Assembly: GCF_014287775.1 (NCBI RefSeq)
Contig: NZ_JACOOZ010000002.1
Coordinates: forward strand, 62,001-126,000
Reading direction: 5' to 3'
Length of the DNA stretch: 64,000 nucleotides
Source of the DNA: Eubacterium_G segne
GTDB taxonomy: Bacteria > Bacillota > Clostridia > Lachnospirales > Lachnospiraceae
Below are positions 9,130 through 18,835 of this stretch, one piece after another. Both the position numbers and the translations under genes were made by a program. The notes beneath the pieces were generated by a model that was not told where the DNA came from, did not search any database, and saw only the letters and a list, made by a program, of their open reading frames with translations. Each line of letters begins with the position of its first letter. Position 1 is the first letter of the stretch.

Positions 9130-9829
9130 CTTTTCTTCCTCCAAACAGTATTATAAGTCTTAAGAGCTGTAAAATTGATGATGCTACCGCTGCCACATAA
9201 GTAAGGGCTGCCGCACCTAATACTTTCCTTGTATATTTAAGCTCCTGACTTCCAAATATGCCTGTACTTTCTAATACTTTTATGGCTCTTCCTGATGCAT
9301 TAAACTCTACAGGAAGAGTTACTATCTGAAATATTACTGCCAATGAAAAGGCAAAAATACCGATATTTATTATTGTCTGTCCTGTTCCCTGTCCAAAGAA
9401 TATTAATCCTGCAATTATAAGTACCCAGGACAATCTTGCTCCCCAGTTTGCAAAAGGAACCAATGCATTTCTCACTGCAATAGGTGTATATCCCTTCTGA
9501 TGCTGCATTGCATGACCACATTCATGAGCTGCAACACCTATGGCTGCCACACTGGTGCTGTTATAAGTAGCATCTGACAGACTAAGTACCTTATTTGAAG
9601 GATTATAGTTATCTGTTAAATCCCCTGAAACATGTCTTATCTGTACATCATATATTCCCTGAGATTCCAATATTTTAGCTGCTGCCTGTGCCCCCGTAAG
9701 TCCTGAATTACTTCTGTATCTTGAATACTTTTTAAAGGTTGAGTTTACATGTGCTGAAGCTGCCATGCAAATCACCATACCTATAATAATCAAAATATAT
9801 GTTGGGTCAAAATAAAATCCATATAGCAT
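9122..9829 (-). CDS. Membrane zinc metallopeptidase, YugP type
   Basis: This is a putative neutral zinc peptidase of the YugP family (Pfam Zn_peptidase_2); its substrate is unknown. Seen: an N-terminal membrane segment, the zinc motif HECGH about 115 residues in, and two or three further hydrophobic segments (WVLIIAGLIFFG and IGIFAFSLAVIFQIV). A longer reading frame starts at 9871, but a clean AGGAGGTG site precedes the ATG at 9829, giving 235 aa. It lies in an operon between fmt and rsmB. That placement in a translation-gene cluster recurs in clostridia and may be only an operon habit. Confidence 0.88.
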   Translation of the reverse strand: MLYGFYFDPTYILIIIGMVICMAASAHVNSTFKKYSRYRSNSGLTGAQAAAKILESQGIYDVQIRHVSGDLTDNYNPSNKVLSLSDATYNSTSVAAIGVAAHECGHAMQHQKGYTPIAVRNALVPFANWGARLSWVLIIAGLIFFGQGTGQTIINIGIFAFSLAVIFQIVTLPVEFNASGRAIKVLESTGIFGSQELKYTRKVLGAAALTYVAAVASSILQLLRLIILFGGRKDD

Positions 9830-9848
9830 AAAAACACCTCCTAGTATA

Positions 9849-10775
9849 TTAATCTCCCAAATGGTGTGCATTTATTTCATATCCGTTTAAAAATGCAGAA
9901 ACTTCCATTCTCTTCTTTCCTTCCAGCTGTATTTCCTGTAAAATCAGAAAATTTTCTCCTGTTGCCACCTTAATGCCCCTTTTTGAAACTTCCATTATTT
10001 CTCCCGGAGCTTTATCTGTAGAACCTTCCTCTACCTTTGCCTTCCAGATTTTAAGAGTTTTTCCATTAAGGGTTGTATACGCACTTGGCCATGGATTTAA
10101 TCCTCTTATTAAACGTTCAATTTCCACTGCAGGCTTTGAAAAATCAATATTTCCCAGTTCTTTTGTTATTTTTCCCGCATAGGTGGATAAGGAATCATCC
10201 TGCTTAGTTCTTTCTGCTGTGCCTTGTTCTAACTTGTCAAGAGTTTCTATTATAAGCTTTGCCCCCTCTTGAGACAAGGCATCAAACAGGCTCCCTCCTG
10301 TTTCGTCATCTCTTAATTTAACTACACTTTTATCTATAATGTCACCTGTATCAAGACCTTCTGCCATATACATTGTGGTAACTCCTGAATACTCTTCACC
10401 ATCAATAACTGCCCACTGTATAGGTGCAGCTCCACGGTACTTAGGTAAAAGCGATGCATGCACATTAACGCATCCGTATTTTGGCAAATCGAGAATTTCT
10501 TTCGACAAAATCTGTCCAAACGCAATCACCACAATTACATCAGGCTTTAGATTTCTTAAAATTTCCACAAACTCCTTATCTTTTACCTTTCGTGGCTGAT
10601 ATACCGGAATATTAAGCTCCACTGCCGTTTCCTTTACAGGAGTAAACTGCATTTTGTGACCTCTTCCCTTTGGTCTGTCCTGCTGGGTAACAACTGCCGT
10701 TACATCATGCTTACCGGCTATAGCCTTTAATGCAGGTACGGAAAAATCCGGTGTTCCCATAAATACTACTTTCAT
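9849..10775 (-). CDS. fmt: Methionyl-tRNA formyltransferase
   Basis: Fmt transfers the formyl group of 10-formyl-THF to initiator Met-tRNA. The 308-residue protein has the N-terminal MGTPDFSVP, the hydrolase/formyltransferase core VNVHASLLPKYRGAAPIQWA with catalytic Asn and His, the GLDTGDI loop with catalytic Asp, and a C-terminal OB-like tRNA-binding domain. It lies directly downstream of def, and folD and fhs are in the same block. The genes that make, use and remove the formyl group are therefore together. Confidence 0.97.
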   Translation of the reverse strand: MKVVFMGTPDFSVPALKAIAGKHDVTAVVTQQDRPKGRGHKMQFTPVKETAVELNIPVYQPRKVKDKEFVEILRNLKPDVIVVIAFGQILSKEILDLPKYGCVNVHASLLPKYRGAAPIQWAVIDGEEYSGVTTMYMAEGLDTGDIIDKSVVKLRDDETGGSLFDALSQEGAKLIIETLDKLEQGTAERTKQDDSLSTYAGKITKELGNIDFSKPAVEIERLIRGLNPWPSAYTTLNGKTLKIWKAKVEEGSTDKAPGEIMEVSKRGIKVATGENFLILQEIQLEGKKRMEVSAFLNGYEINAHHLGD

Positions 10776-10790
10776 GTATTCACCCCCTGA

Positions 10791-11288
10791 CTATTCTTCA
10801 TTATTTTCGTACAACTCTTCGTTGTCGTATAATTTTCCTTCCACCTTATCTACATACATAACTCCATCTAAGTGATCATTTTCATGAAGTATGCATCTGG
10901 CTAACAATCCTTCTGCCTCTAATTCAAATTCTTCCATGTTTTCGTCTAAGGCTTTTACCTTTACATTATTAGCTCTTGTAACCATTCCTGATTTTCCAGG
11001 AACGCTCAAGCATCCTTCATATCCTGCCTGAATGCCATCTCTGTCTATTATTTCAGGATTAATAAAAACATATGGAACGCTGTTTCCCTCCTCATCTCCA
11101 CAGTCCACAACAAATATTCTCTTTAAAATTCCCACCTGTGGTGCCGCTAAGCCTACACCATTTGCCTCATACATGGTATCAAACATATCTTCAATTAATA
11201 TCTTAGTACGGGAATTCATTTCCTTAACCGGCTTGCATACCTTTCTAAGACATGGTTCTCCTAATTCTCTTATATTTCGTATTGCCAT
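10791..11288 (-). CDS. def: Peptide deformylase
   Basis: Def removes the formyl group from nascent peptides and is metal dependent. All three family motifs are present in the 165 residues: GVGLAAPQVG, EGCLSVPG with the metal-ligand Cys, and HENDHLDG with the two metal-ligand His residues and catalytic Glu. The acidic C-terminal tail (LYDNEELYENNEE) is short and variable in the family. It lies in the usual priA-def-fmt order, with an AAGGAG ribosome-binding site. Confidence 0.97.
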   Translation of the reverse strand: MAIRNIRELGEPCLRKVCKPVKEMNSRTKILIEDMFDTMYEANGVGLAAPQVGILKRIFVVDCGDEEGNSVPYVFINPEIIDRDGIQAGYEGCLSVPGKSGMVTRANNVKVKALDENMEEFELEAEGLLARCILHENDHLDGVMYVDKVEGKLYDNEELYENNEE

Positions 11289-11315
11289 TTTCTTCTCCTT
11301 AAATAAATTGTCAGT

Positions 11316-13547
11316 TTATACTTTAAAATCAAATTGTACATTAATATTTTTGAAATTTTGTGAACAGTTTATTACATCTTCTAAACTATCTTTTAAATCT
11401 ATTAATTCTTTTCTTGTTATTCCCTTTAAATATATTATTCTTCTATGAACATCATTAACCTTTGAAACCGGTGGTTTTGCCGGGCCTATAATCATAAGCT
11501 TATTATAATGTTCATCTCTTTTCTTCTTTATGATTTCAGTAATATATTCCGTGGCAATGTTTAATTCCTTTTGGTCTTTTCCCTGTAAAAATACGGAAAT
11601 CATATTTGCCACCGGAGGATATGACATAAGCTTGCGGTAGGCTATTTCCTCCTGATAAAACTCCTCATAGTCCTGATGACTTGCAGCTTTTATACTATAA
11701 TTATCCGGGGAATATGTCTGAATAACCACATCTCCTAAGCTTACTCCTCTTCCGGCTCTTCCTGCCGCCTGACATAAAAGCTGGAAGGTTCTCTCTGCTG
11801 CCCTGTAATCAGATGCATATAAAGACATATCTGCTGCTAAAACTCCCACTAAGGTTACGTTAGGGAAATCATGCCCCTTAACAATCATCTGGGTTCCCAC
11901 TAGTATATCTGCTTCGTGATTGGCAAAAGCTGAAAGTATTCTGTCATGGCTTCCTTTTTTAGATGTGGTATCTGCATCCATTCTAAGAACTTTTGCTGTG
12001 GGGAACATTTTCTTGACTGCCAGTTCTATCTGCTGGGTTCCTATTCCAAAGCCACCAATATTTTTAGAGCCACATCCCGGACACAATCCCGGCATCATTT
12101 CCGTGTGTCCACAATAATGACATACTAATTTTCTATTGGTGTGAAGTTTTAAGGTAACATCACAGTGGGGACATTTAATTGCCTCACCACAATCCCTGCA
12201 GGATACAAATCCCGCATATCCTCTTCTGTTAATAAACAGCATTGTCTGCTGTTTTTTCTGTAATCTGTCTTTAATTAATTCACTTAATTTTACACTAAAT
12301 ATAGACTTATTATCATTTTTTAACTCTTCCCTTAAATCCACAATTGAAACTGTGGGAAGATTTCCTTTTTCCCTTGATGTAAGTTTATGAAACTTATATA
12401 TGCCTTTTTTTGCCCGGTAATATGACTCAAGAGACGGTGTGGCTGAACCCAAAACAATGGCAGCTCCCGTATCCACACCTCTTTTTTGTGCTACTTCTAT
12501 GGCATGATACTTAGGCACCGACTCGCTTTTATATGCACTTTCATGCTCTTCATCTATTACAATAAGTCCCAAATTTTTAAAAGGTGTAAAAAGTGCTGAC
12601 CTGGGGCCAATCATTATGCTGATTTCACCCTTCTTAGCCCTTTCAAACTGGTCGTACTTCTCTCCTGCAGACATTCTGGAATTTACAATGGACACCTTTT
12701 CCTTAAAACGCCTTGTAAATCTCATAACTGTCTGATAGGTAAGGGCAATTTCCGGAATAAGTACAATGGCAGACTTTCCATTTTTAATGGTATAGTCAAT
12801 TAAATCCATATATACTTCCGTCTTTCCGCTTCCTGTAATTCCATGAATCAGATGAACATTAGGGAACTTAGACGGTTTAAAATTCATGTTTTTTTTTATT
12901 TCTTCCGCAACACATCTTTGTTCATTATTAAGAACAATGTCATACTCCGGCTGACTGGTAACAGTAACGGGATTTCTATAATCAATATCCGCATTAACAA
13001 CAATATCTCCCTGGATTTCCATGGATTTTATCGTACTGTCAGATATATTTAATTTATCTGTTACAAGCCTCCTAGAAATATTATCATTGTCAATTAATTC
13101 CTTAAGAAGTCTTATTCTTGCTGTAGCATGTTTTTTGGTGTATTGTTCAATCTTCTCTAATGCTTCATCTTTAGTCATATTAAGAACAATGGTTTTATTT
13201 TCCTTTGCCCTGACTTTGTTTTTTACAGGTATTACGGTTTTTAATGCCTGATTCATGGTTGAACCGTAGTTTTCTTTTATCCACCATGCCAGTTTAATAA
13301 GCATGCTTTCCACTTCCACTGCACCTTCAATAACAGAGGATATTTTTTTCATTTTGCTTACATCAAAGGATGGTTTATCAGTTACCTCAATAACATATCC
13401 CTTTATCTGTCTGTTTCCCCTGCCAAAGGGTATCATTACCCCTGTGCCTGCAAAAATGCGGTTCTCCAATTCTTCAGGTATTATATATCCAAAAGGATGG
13501 TCTAACTTTTCGTGAGAAATATCAATTATAATATTTGCAAACTTCAT
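11316..13547 (-). CDS. priA: Primosomal replication restart helicase PriA
   Basis: PriA is a 3'-5' superfamily 2 helicase that recognises stalled forks and reloads the replicative helicase. Seen: an N-terminal DNA-binding domain, Walker A GITGSGKTEVY near residue 237, the DEEH box near 329, and a paired zinc-binding insert (CRDCGEAIKCPHC ... CHYCGH ... CPGCG, about 447-496). The helicase C-terminal motif QAAGRAGRG follows. Length (743 aa) is normal. An AAAGGAGG ribosome-binding site precedes the ATG. Confidence 0.97.
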   Translation of the reverse strand: MKFANIIIDISHEKLDHPFGYIIPEELENRIFAGTGVMIPFGRGNRQIKGYVIEVTDKPSFDVSKMKKISSVIEGAVEVESMLIKLAWWIKENYGSTMNQALKTVIPVKNKVRAKENKTIVLNMTKDEALEKIEQYTKKHATARIRLLKELIDNDNISRRLVTDKLNISDSTIKSMEIQGDIVVNADIDYRNPVTVTSQPEYDIVLNNEQRCVAEEIKKNMNFKPSKFPNVHLIHGITGSGKTEVYMDLIDYTIKNGKSAIVLIPEIALTYQTVMRFTRRFKEKVSIVNSRMSAGEKYDQFERAKKGEISIMIGPRSALFTPFKNLGLIVIDEEHESAYKSESVPKYHAIEVAQKRGVDTGAAIVLGSATPSLESYYRAKKGIYKFHKLTSREKGNLPTVSIVDLREELKNDNKSIFSVKLSELIKDRLQKKQQTMLFINRRGYAGFVSCRDCGEAIKCPHCDVTLKLHTNRKLVCHYCGHTEMMPGLCPGCGSKNIGGFGIGTQQIELAVKKMFPTAKVLRMDADTTSKKGSHDRILSAFANHEADILVGTQMIVKGHDFPNVTLVGVLAADMSLYASDYRAAERTFQLLCQAAGRAGRGVSLGDVVIQTYSPDNYSIKAASHQDYEEFYQEEIAYRKLMSYPPVANMISVFLQGKDQKELNIATEYITEIIKKKRDEHYNKLMIIGPAKPPVSKVNDVHRRIIYLKGITRKELIDLKDSLEDVINCSQNFKNINVQFDFKV

Positions 13548-13602
13548 TTTGACCTCCTTTTAATCTCCGCTGCATTTTGGACATTAGCTTTTATAGATTA
13601 AT

Positions 13603-14451
13603 TTATTTTTTATTTAGCTCTACACTTCTTAAACAGTTTACCAACAACATAGTAACTGTCATTGGGCCTACACCTCCCGGAACAGGTGTTATGGCTGATA
13701 CCTTTGGCTCCACTGACTCAAAATCCACATCACCACAAAGCTTACCGTTTTCATCTCTATCCATTCCTACGTCAATTACCACGGCACCTTCTTTAACATA
13801 ATCAGCTGTTACAAATTTTGGTTTTCCAATAGCAGCAACTAAAATATCTGCCCGCTTTGTAACTTCCTTTAAATCCTTAGTTCTTGAATGAGCAATTGTA
13901 ACTGTGGCATTTTCCTTAAGCATTAAAAGTGACATAGGTTTTCCTACAATATTGCTTCTTCCAATTACTACACACTCTTTTCCTTCAATATCTATGTCAC
14001 TGCGTTTTAACATTTCAATAATTCCTGCAGGAGTACATGGTAAAAATGTATCTTCTCCAATTACCATTTTTCCTACATTTACAGGATGAAATCCATCAAC
14101 ATCCTTTGTGCTGTTAATTGCAAGAAGTACCTCACTTTCATCTATATGCTTTGGAAGGGGAAGCTGAACTAAAATGCCGTTTACGGTATCATCTTCATTT
14201 AATTCCCTGACAATATTAAGTAACTCTTCCTGAGTAGTTTCCTCCGGCAAAGCTAAGGTTCTTGAATTAATACCTACATATTCACAGGCTTTTTCCTTAT
14301 TTCTTACATAAACTGCAGATGCCGGGTCGTTTCCCACCTTTACAACTGCTAATGTAATGTCAATTCCTTTATTCTTATATTCAGCTACCTTTTCCTTTAA
14401 TTCATCCTTTATTGCTAATGAAATAGCCTTTCCATCTATTATTTTTGCCAT
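13603..14451 (-). CDS. folD: Methylene-THF dehydrogenase/methenyl-THF cyclohydrolase
   Basis: FolD interconverts 5,10-methylene-THF and 10-formyl-THF in two steps with NADP. The 282 residues carry YVRNKEKACEYVGI with the catalytic Lys, VDGFHPVNVG, the nucleotide-binding GRSNIVGKPM loop, and the signature PVPGGVGPMT near the C-terminus. It lies 34 nt downstream of fhs, which makes its 10-formyl-THF substrate from formate, and upstream of fmt, which uses it. Confidence 0.97.
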   Translation of the reverse strand: MAKIIDGKAISLAIKDELKEKVAEYKNKGIDITLAVVKVGNDPASAVYVRNKEKACEYVGINSRTLALPEETTQEELLNIVRELNEDDTVNGILVQLPLPKHIDESEVLLAINSTKDVDGFHPVNVGKMVIGEDTFLPCTPAGIIEMLKRSDIDIEGKECVVIGRSNIVGKPMSLLMLKENATVTIAHSRTKDLKEVTKRADILVAAIGKPKFVTADYVKEGAVVIDVGMDRDENGKLCGDVDFESVEPKVSAITPVPGGVGPMTVTMLLVNCLRSVELNKK

Positions 14452-14485
14452 TTCCTTTTCCCTCTTTTCCGGTAAATTTTATGTT

Positions 14486-16156
14486 TTAGAATAATCCTTC
14501 TATTTTGCCATCATCAGTCAAATCAATTCCATATGCTGCCGGCTTCTTTGATAATCCAGGCATGGTCATAATGCTTCCGGTAATTGCAACTACAAATCCT
14601 GCTCCGGCAGAAATATATACTTCACGGATATTTATTGTAAATCCTGTAGGACGTCCTAACTTAGTTTTGTCATCTGACAGTGAATACTGTGTTTTTGCCA
14701 TACATACAGGATAATCTCCATATCCTAACTTTTCAATATTGGCAATGGCCTTTTCAGCCTCAGGAGAATATGTTACTCCCTCTGCTCCATATATCTTTGT
14801 GGCAACAGTTTCAATTTTTTCTTTAATGGACATATTATCAGGATATAAAGGCTTGTAATTTGACGGCTTATTTTCAATAGTATCAATTACTTTCTGTGCT
14901 AAAGCAACTCCGCCTTCGCCACCTTTTGCCCAAACTTCTGCTAATGCGAACTCACATCCACGTTCTTCACAGAAATTCTTTATAAATTCATATTCAGCTT
15001 CCGTATCTGTTACAAACCGATTTAATGTAACTACTACAGGAACTCCAAACTGCTGTAAATTTTCAATATGTTTTTCAAGGTTTACAATACCCTTTGCTAA
15101 AGCTTCAACATTTTCGTTGGATAATTCATCCTTTGATACGCCACCATTATATTTTAAAGCCCTTACCGTAGCAACTAATACTACACAATCCGGCTTAAGG
15201 CCTGCCTTCCTACATTTAATGTCAAGAAATTTCTCTGCTCCTAAATCAGCGCCGAAGCCTGCTTCCGTTATTACATAATCTGCCATTTTAAGAGCTGTTT
15301 TTGTAGCCTTTACCGAGTTACATCCATGAGCAATATTGGCAAAAGGTCCACCATGTACTAATGCCGGTGTATGCTCTAATGTCTGAATAAGGTTTGGCTT
15401 CATGGCATCCTTTAAAAGAACTGCCATTGAACCTACTGCCTTAATATCCTTTGCAGTTACAGGCTCTCCGTCATATGTGTATGCAACAATTATCTTTCCA
15501 AGTCTTTCCTTTAAATCTGCGTAATCGTTGGCAAGACAAAGAATTGCCATGATTTCTGATGCCACGGTAATAACGAAATGATCTTCTCTTACAACACCAT
15601 CTACTTTTCTTCCAAGACCTACTACTATATTTCTTAAAACTCTGTCATTTATGTCAACACATCTCTTCCATACAACCTGATTTGGGTCAATATTTAATTC
15701 ATTTCCCTGCTGGATGGAGTTGTCAAGCATTGCAGCAAGTAAATTGTTAGCTGAAGTTATTGCATGGAAGTCTCCTGTAAAATGAAGGTTTAAATCTTCC
15801 ATTGGAACAACCTGAGCATATCCGCCACCTGCAGCACCACCTTTAATACCAAAGCATGGTCCTAATGACGGCTCTCTTAAAGCTATCATTGCTTTTTTAT
15901 TTAATCTTCCAAATGCCTCTCCTAAACCAACAGTTACTGTTGTTTTTCCTTCTCCTGCAGGAGTCGGATTTATGGCTGTAACAAGAATAAGTTTACCATC
16001 TTCATTACCTTTGATTTTTTCATAGTATTCATTGGATATTTTTGCCTTATACTTTCCATATAACTCAATATCATCCTCTGTTAAACCTATATTCTGTGCT
16101 ACCTCTTTAATCGGAAGCATGACTGCCTCCTGTGCAATTTCAATGTCTGATTTCAT
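14486..16156 (-). CDS. fhs: Formate-tetrahydrofolate ligase
   Basis: Fhs is an ATP-dependent enzyme that makes 10-formyl-THF from formate, as in the methyl branch of the Wood-Ljungdahl pathway and in one-carbon supply of fermenters. The ATP-binding loop TPAGEGKTTVTVG is at 65-77. Other conserved segments seen are EPSLGPCFGIKGGAAGGGYAQ, DFHAITSANNLL and ALVHGGPFANIAHGCNS. Length (556 aa) is typical. The presence of fhs fits an anaerobe, but no other acetyl-CoA pathway genes are here, so I do not infer acetogenesis. Confidence 0.97.
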   Translation of the reverse strand: MKSDIEIAQEAVMLPIKEVAQNIGLTEDDIELYGKYKAKISNEYYEKIKGNEDGKLILVTAINPTPAGEGKTTVTVGLGEAFGRLNKKAMIALREPSLGPCFGIKGGAAGGGYAQVVPMEDLNLHFTGDFHAITSANNLLAAMLDNSIQQGNELNIDPNQVVWKRCVDINDRVLRNIVVGLGRKVDGVVREDHFVITVASEIMAILCLANDYADLKERLGKIIVAYTYDGEPVTAKDIKAVGSMAVLLKDAMKPNLIQTLEHTPALVHGGPFANIAHGCNSVKATKTALKMADYVITEAGFGADLGAEKFLDIKCRKAGLKPDCVVLVATVRALKYNGGVSKDELSNENVEALAKGIVNLEKHIENLQQFGVPVVVTLNRFVTDTEAEYEFIKNFCEERGCEFALAEVWAKGGEGGVALAQKVIDTIENKPSNYKPLYPDNMSIKEKIETVATKIYGAEGVTYSPEAEKAIANIEKLGYGDYPVCMAKTQYSLSDDKTKLGRPTGFTINIREVYISAGAGFVVAITGSIMTMPGLSKKPAAYGIDLTDDGKIEGLF

Positions 16157-16174
16157 AATTTTAATATCTCCTTC

Positions 16175-18814
16175 TTATTGATTATCGTTTTGTAAACTAG
16201 CTTCAAATTCATCTAAACTCATAATAACCTTTCTAGGTTTATTCTGTTCCTCCTGACCTACAACCCCTGCATCATAAAGCTGTTCCATAATACGTGCCGC
16301 TCTGTTAAAGCCCACTCTGAACTGCCTTTGAATCATACTAGTTGAGCCCTTTTGCTTTTCTATGCAAAGCCTTCCTGCTTCAGCAAATAACGGGTCTTTA
16401 TCCCCTTCTGCTCCACCGGAAGCCTCCATATCCGTAGTTAATTTTACACCAATGGTTTCGTCATATTCAGCTTCTCCACTGTTGTTTTTAATATATTCAA
16501 CAGTATCAAAAATTTCCTTATCCGATACATATGCTCCCTGTACTCTCACAGGTTTAACATATCCGGCAGGATAAAACAACATGTCACCATTGCCTAAGAG
16601 CTTTTCAGCTCCGTTCATATCTATAATTGTTCTTGAATCCGTTCCTGATGCCACAGTAAGGGCAACTCGTGAAGGAATATTTGCCTTAATAAGTCCCGTA
16701 ATAACATCTACTGAAGGACGCTGAGTTGCAATAACCATATGAATGCCTGCTGCTCTGGCAAGCTGTGCTAAACGGCATATTGCCTCTTCCACTTCCTTAG
16801 CTGCCACCATCATAAGGTCAGCTAACTCGTCAATTACAATAAGTATCTGTGGCATTTTTTCCGGTGGATTATCTCCTGAAAAATCACCGCTTTCCACCTT
16901 TGCATTGTAACTTCCAATATCTCTTGCCCCTACATTGGCAAACTTCTTATATCTGGTGGTCATTTCTGCCACCGCCCAGTTAAGAATGCCTGCCGCTTTT
17001 TTAGGGTCTGTAACTACATCATATAATAAATGAGGTATTTTATTGTATACCTGAAATTCCACAACCTTAGGATCAATAACAATAAGCCTTACGTCTTCCG
17101 GTGTTGTCCTGTAAAGAATACTCATTAATATTGAGTTTGTAAATACTGACTTTCCTGAACCTGTAGTGCCTGCAATAAGCATATGAGGCATTTTGGCAAT
17201 ATCAGCCACAACTACTCTTCCTGCAATATCCTTACCTGCCGGAAATGCCAGCTTCGACTTATGCTCCCTTAATTCCTTTGAATTTAAAAGTTCCTTTAAA
17301 TATACAGGATCCCTTCCCTCATTTGGAATTTCAATTCCTACGGCAGCTTTTCCCGGTATAGGTGCTTCAATTCGTATGTCCGCCGCTGCCATATTTAACT
17401 TTATGTCATCTGCAAGACCTGTTATACGGCTAACCTTAGTTCCCATTTCAGGTTGCAATTCATATCTTGTAACTGACGGTCCCTTACTTACATTTGTCAC
17501 TTCTACCTTAACTCCAAAGTTTGCCAAAACCTGTTTTAGTTTATTGGCTGTCTGCATAAGGGATGCTTTTGTTATACCGCTTTTGCTCCCGGGATTATCC
17601 TTAAGAAGACTGTATGGTGGTTTCTTATATTTCATTTTCTTTTTAGACGGTGCTATTATTTTTCCTTCTGAAGATGCCTTAGGCTGTTGTGAGCTGACTT
17701 CTTCTGCCGCCGGTGTTTCAGTGGCTACTGCCTCCCCTACTCCAAAAGGCTTTCTCTTCATAGTCTTTTTAGCCTCTTCACTTACTATCACTCTTTCCTT
17801 TGGTGTAAATTCACCGTCTGTAGCATGTTTATCAGCTTTTGGTGGTTCAGGTTTGTCAAGGCCATCTATTTTAACCTGCTTATTGCCCTGATTTTCTTCA
17901 TAGGTATATACAATTTCACGGTCAAGGGGCATTTCATCTATGTCACTTGGGGTATCATCCACTCCGTCAATATGTATTTCGTGAACCTCCTGTTTATTAT
18001 CCTCTAACTTCTCCCCTGGTAAACTATCTCCACCAACAGTAGTTTCATTAAAGTCCACACCGATTTTTTTCTGTCTGGCAATACTTCTTTCTTTTTCCTT
18101 TTCAATCCGCTTCTGCTCTCTTCGTACTGCCGTGGCTTCTTTTCTGGCTTTTGTATCTTCCACTGCACTTTCATAGGCACTTTTTCCCTTTTTCTTAAGA
18201 AAAGACATAATAGACTTTTCCGTTAAAATTACTATGCATATAATAAGTACAACAAAAGTTACAATGTAGGCTCCTGTAAGTCCTAACAGGGAATCCATAA
18301 GATTTCCTAATGCTCCCCCTACAAGACCTCCGCCAAATTCGCCTTTAGAGCCATATTTATAATATTTTAAAACATCTATTCTATTGTCACTGTAACTTAA
18401 CAAATCAAACAGCAGACACATATTAATGTATAATAGCACCACTGCCACTATCTTAGAGATAACCTTGGTGTTCATATTATTATATGCCACAAGTCCTATT
18501 GTTACTGCCAGAAATACAGGAAAAACATATCCCATCCATCCGAAGCATCCAAGCATTGCATCCCTTAATGTGTTTCCCACTATGCCACAAATGCCAAAAT
18601 TGCTTAAGAATAAAAACAGTGCCACAGCTAAGGATATCCACAAATAAACCTCCTTTACGATTATTTTGCGTTTCTTAGCCATCTGGGCGTTTTTCCTTCT
18701 TGTTTCCGCAGCCTTACTGCCACCGGTTTTACTGCCACTGGTTTTGTTTCCACCAGTCTTACCTTTACTGCTATTTGTTTTTTTGCCATTACTTTTTTTC
18801 TTCGTATCGGCCAA
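16175..18814 (-). CDS. ftsK: FtsK/SpoIIIE DNA translocase
   Basis: This is an ATP-driven, septum-localised double-stranded DNA pump that clears chromosome from the closing division or sporulation septum. A basic Lys/Ser/Gly-rich N-terminus (1-50) is followed by about four membrane segments (within 50-195) and a charged linker (200-380). The motor domain has Walker A AGTTGSGKS near 547-555 and IVIDELADLM as Walker B. A C-terminal winged-helix gamma domain (about 800-870, GSTSMIQRQFRVGFNRAARIM) reads polar sequence motifs. At 879 aa it is near SpoIIIE in size. The sequence does not decide between a division and a sporulation role. Confidence 0.95.
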   Translation of the reverse strand: MADTKKKSNGKKTNSSKGKTGGNKTSGSKTGGSKAAETRRKNAQMAKKRKIIVKEVYLWISLAVALFLFLSNFGICGIVGNTLRDAMLGCFGWMGYVFPVFLAVTIGLVAYNNMNTKVISKIVAVVLLYINMCLLFDLLSYSDNRIDVLKYYKYGSKGEFGGGLVGGALGNLMDSLLGLTGAYIVTFVVLIICIVILTEKSIMSFLKKKGKSAYESAVEDTKARKEATAVRREQKRIEKEKERSIARQKKIGVDFNETTVGGDSLPGEKLEDNKQEVHEIHIDGVDDTPSDIDEMPLDREIVYTYEENQGNKQVKIDGLDKPEPPKADKHATDGEFTPKERVIVSEEAKKTMKRKPFGVGEAVATETPAAEEVSSQQPKASSEGKIIAPSKKKMKYKKPPYSLLKDNPGSKSGITKASLMQTANKLKQVLANFGVKVEVTNVSKGPSVTRYELQPEMGTKVSRITGLADDIKLNMAAADIRIEAPIPGKAAVGIEIPNEGRDPVYLKELLNSKELREHKSKLAFPAGKDIAGRVVVADIAKMPHMLIAGTTGSGKSVFTNSILMSILYRTTPEDVRLIVIDPKVVEFQVYNKIPHLLYDVVTDPKKAAGILNWAVAEMTTRYKKFANVGARDIGSYNAKVESGDFSGDNPPEKMPQILIVIDELADLMMVAAKEVEEAICRLAQLARAAGIHMVIATQRPSVDVITGLIKANIPSRVALTVASGTDSRTIIDMNGAEKLLGNGDMLFYPAGYVKPVRVQGAYVSDKEIFDTVEYIKNNSGEAEYDETIGVKLTTDMEASGGAEGDKDPLFAEAGRLCIEKQKGSTSMIQRQFRVGFNRAARIMEQLYDAGVVGQEEQNKPRKVIMSLDEFEASLQNDNQ

Positions 18815-18835
18815 TATATTTTCACCCCTGTTAAT

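Noticed and set aside
17193..17891. 232-codon plus-strand frame
   Set aside because: It is antisense to the FtsK motor and linker; it has no ribosome-binding site, and its composition follows from the minus-strand codons.
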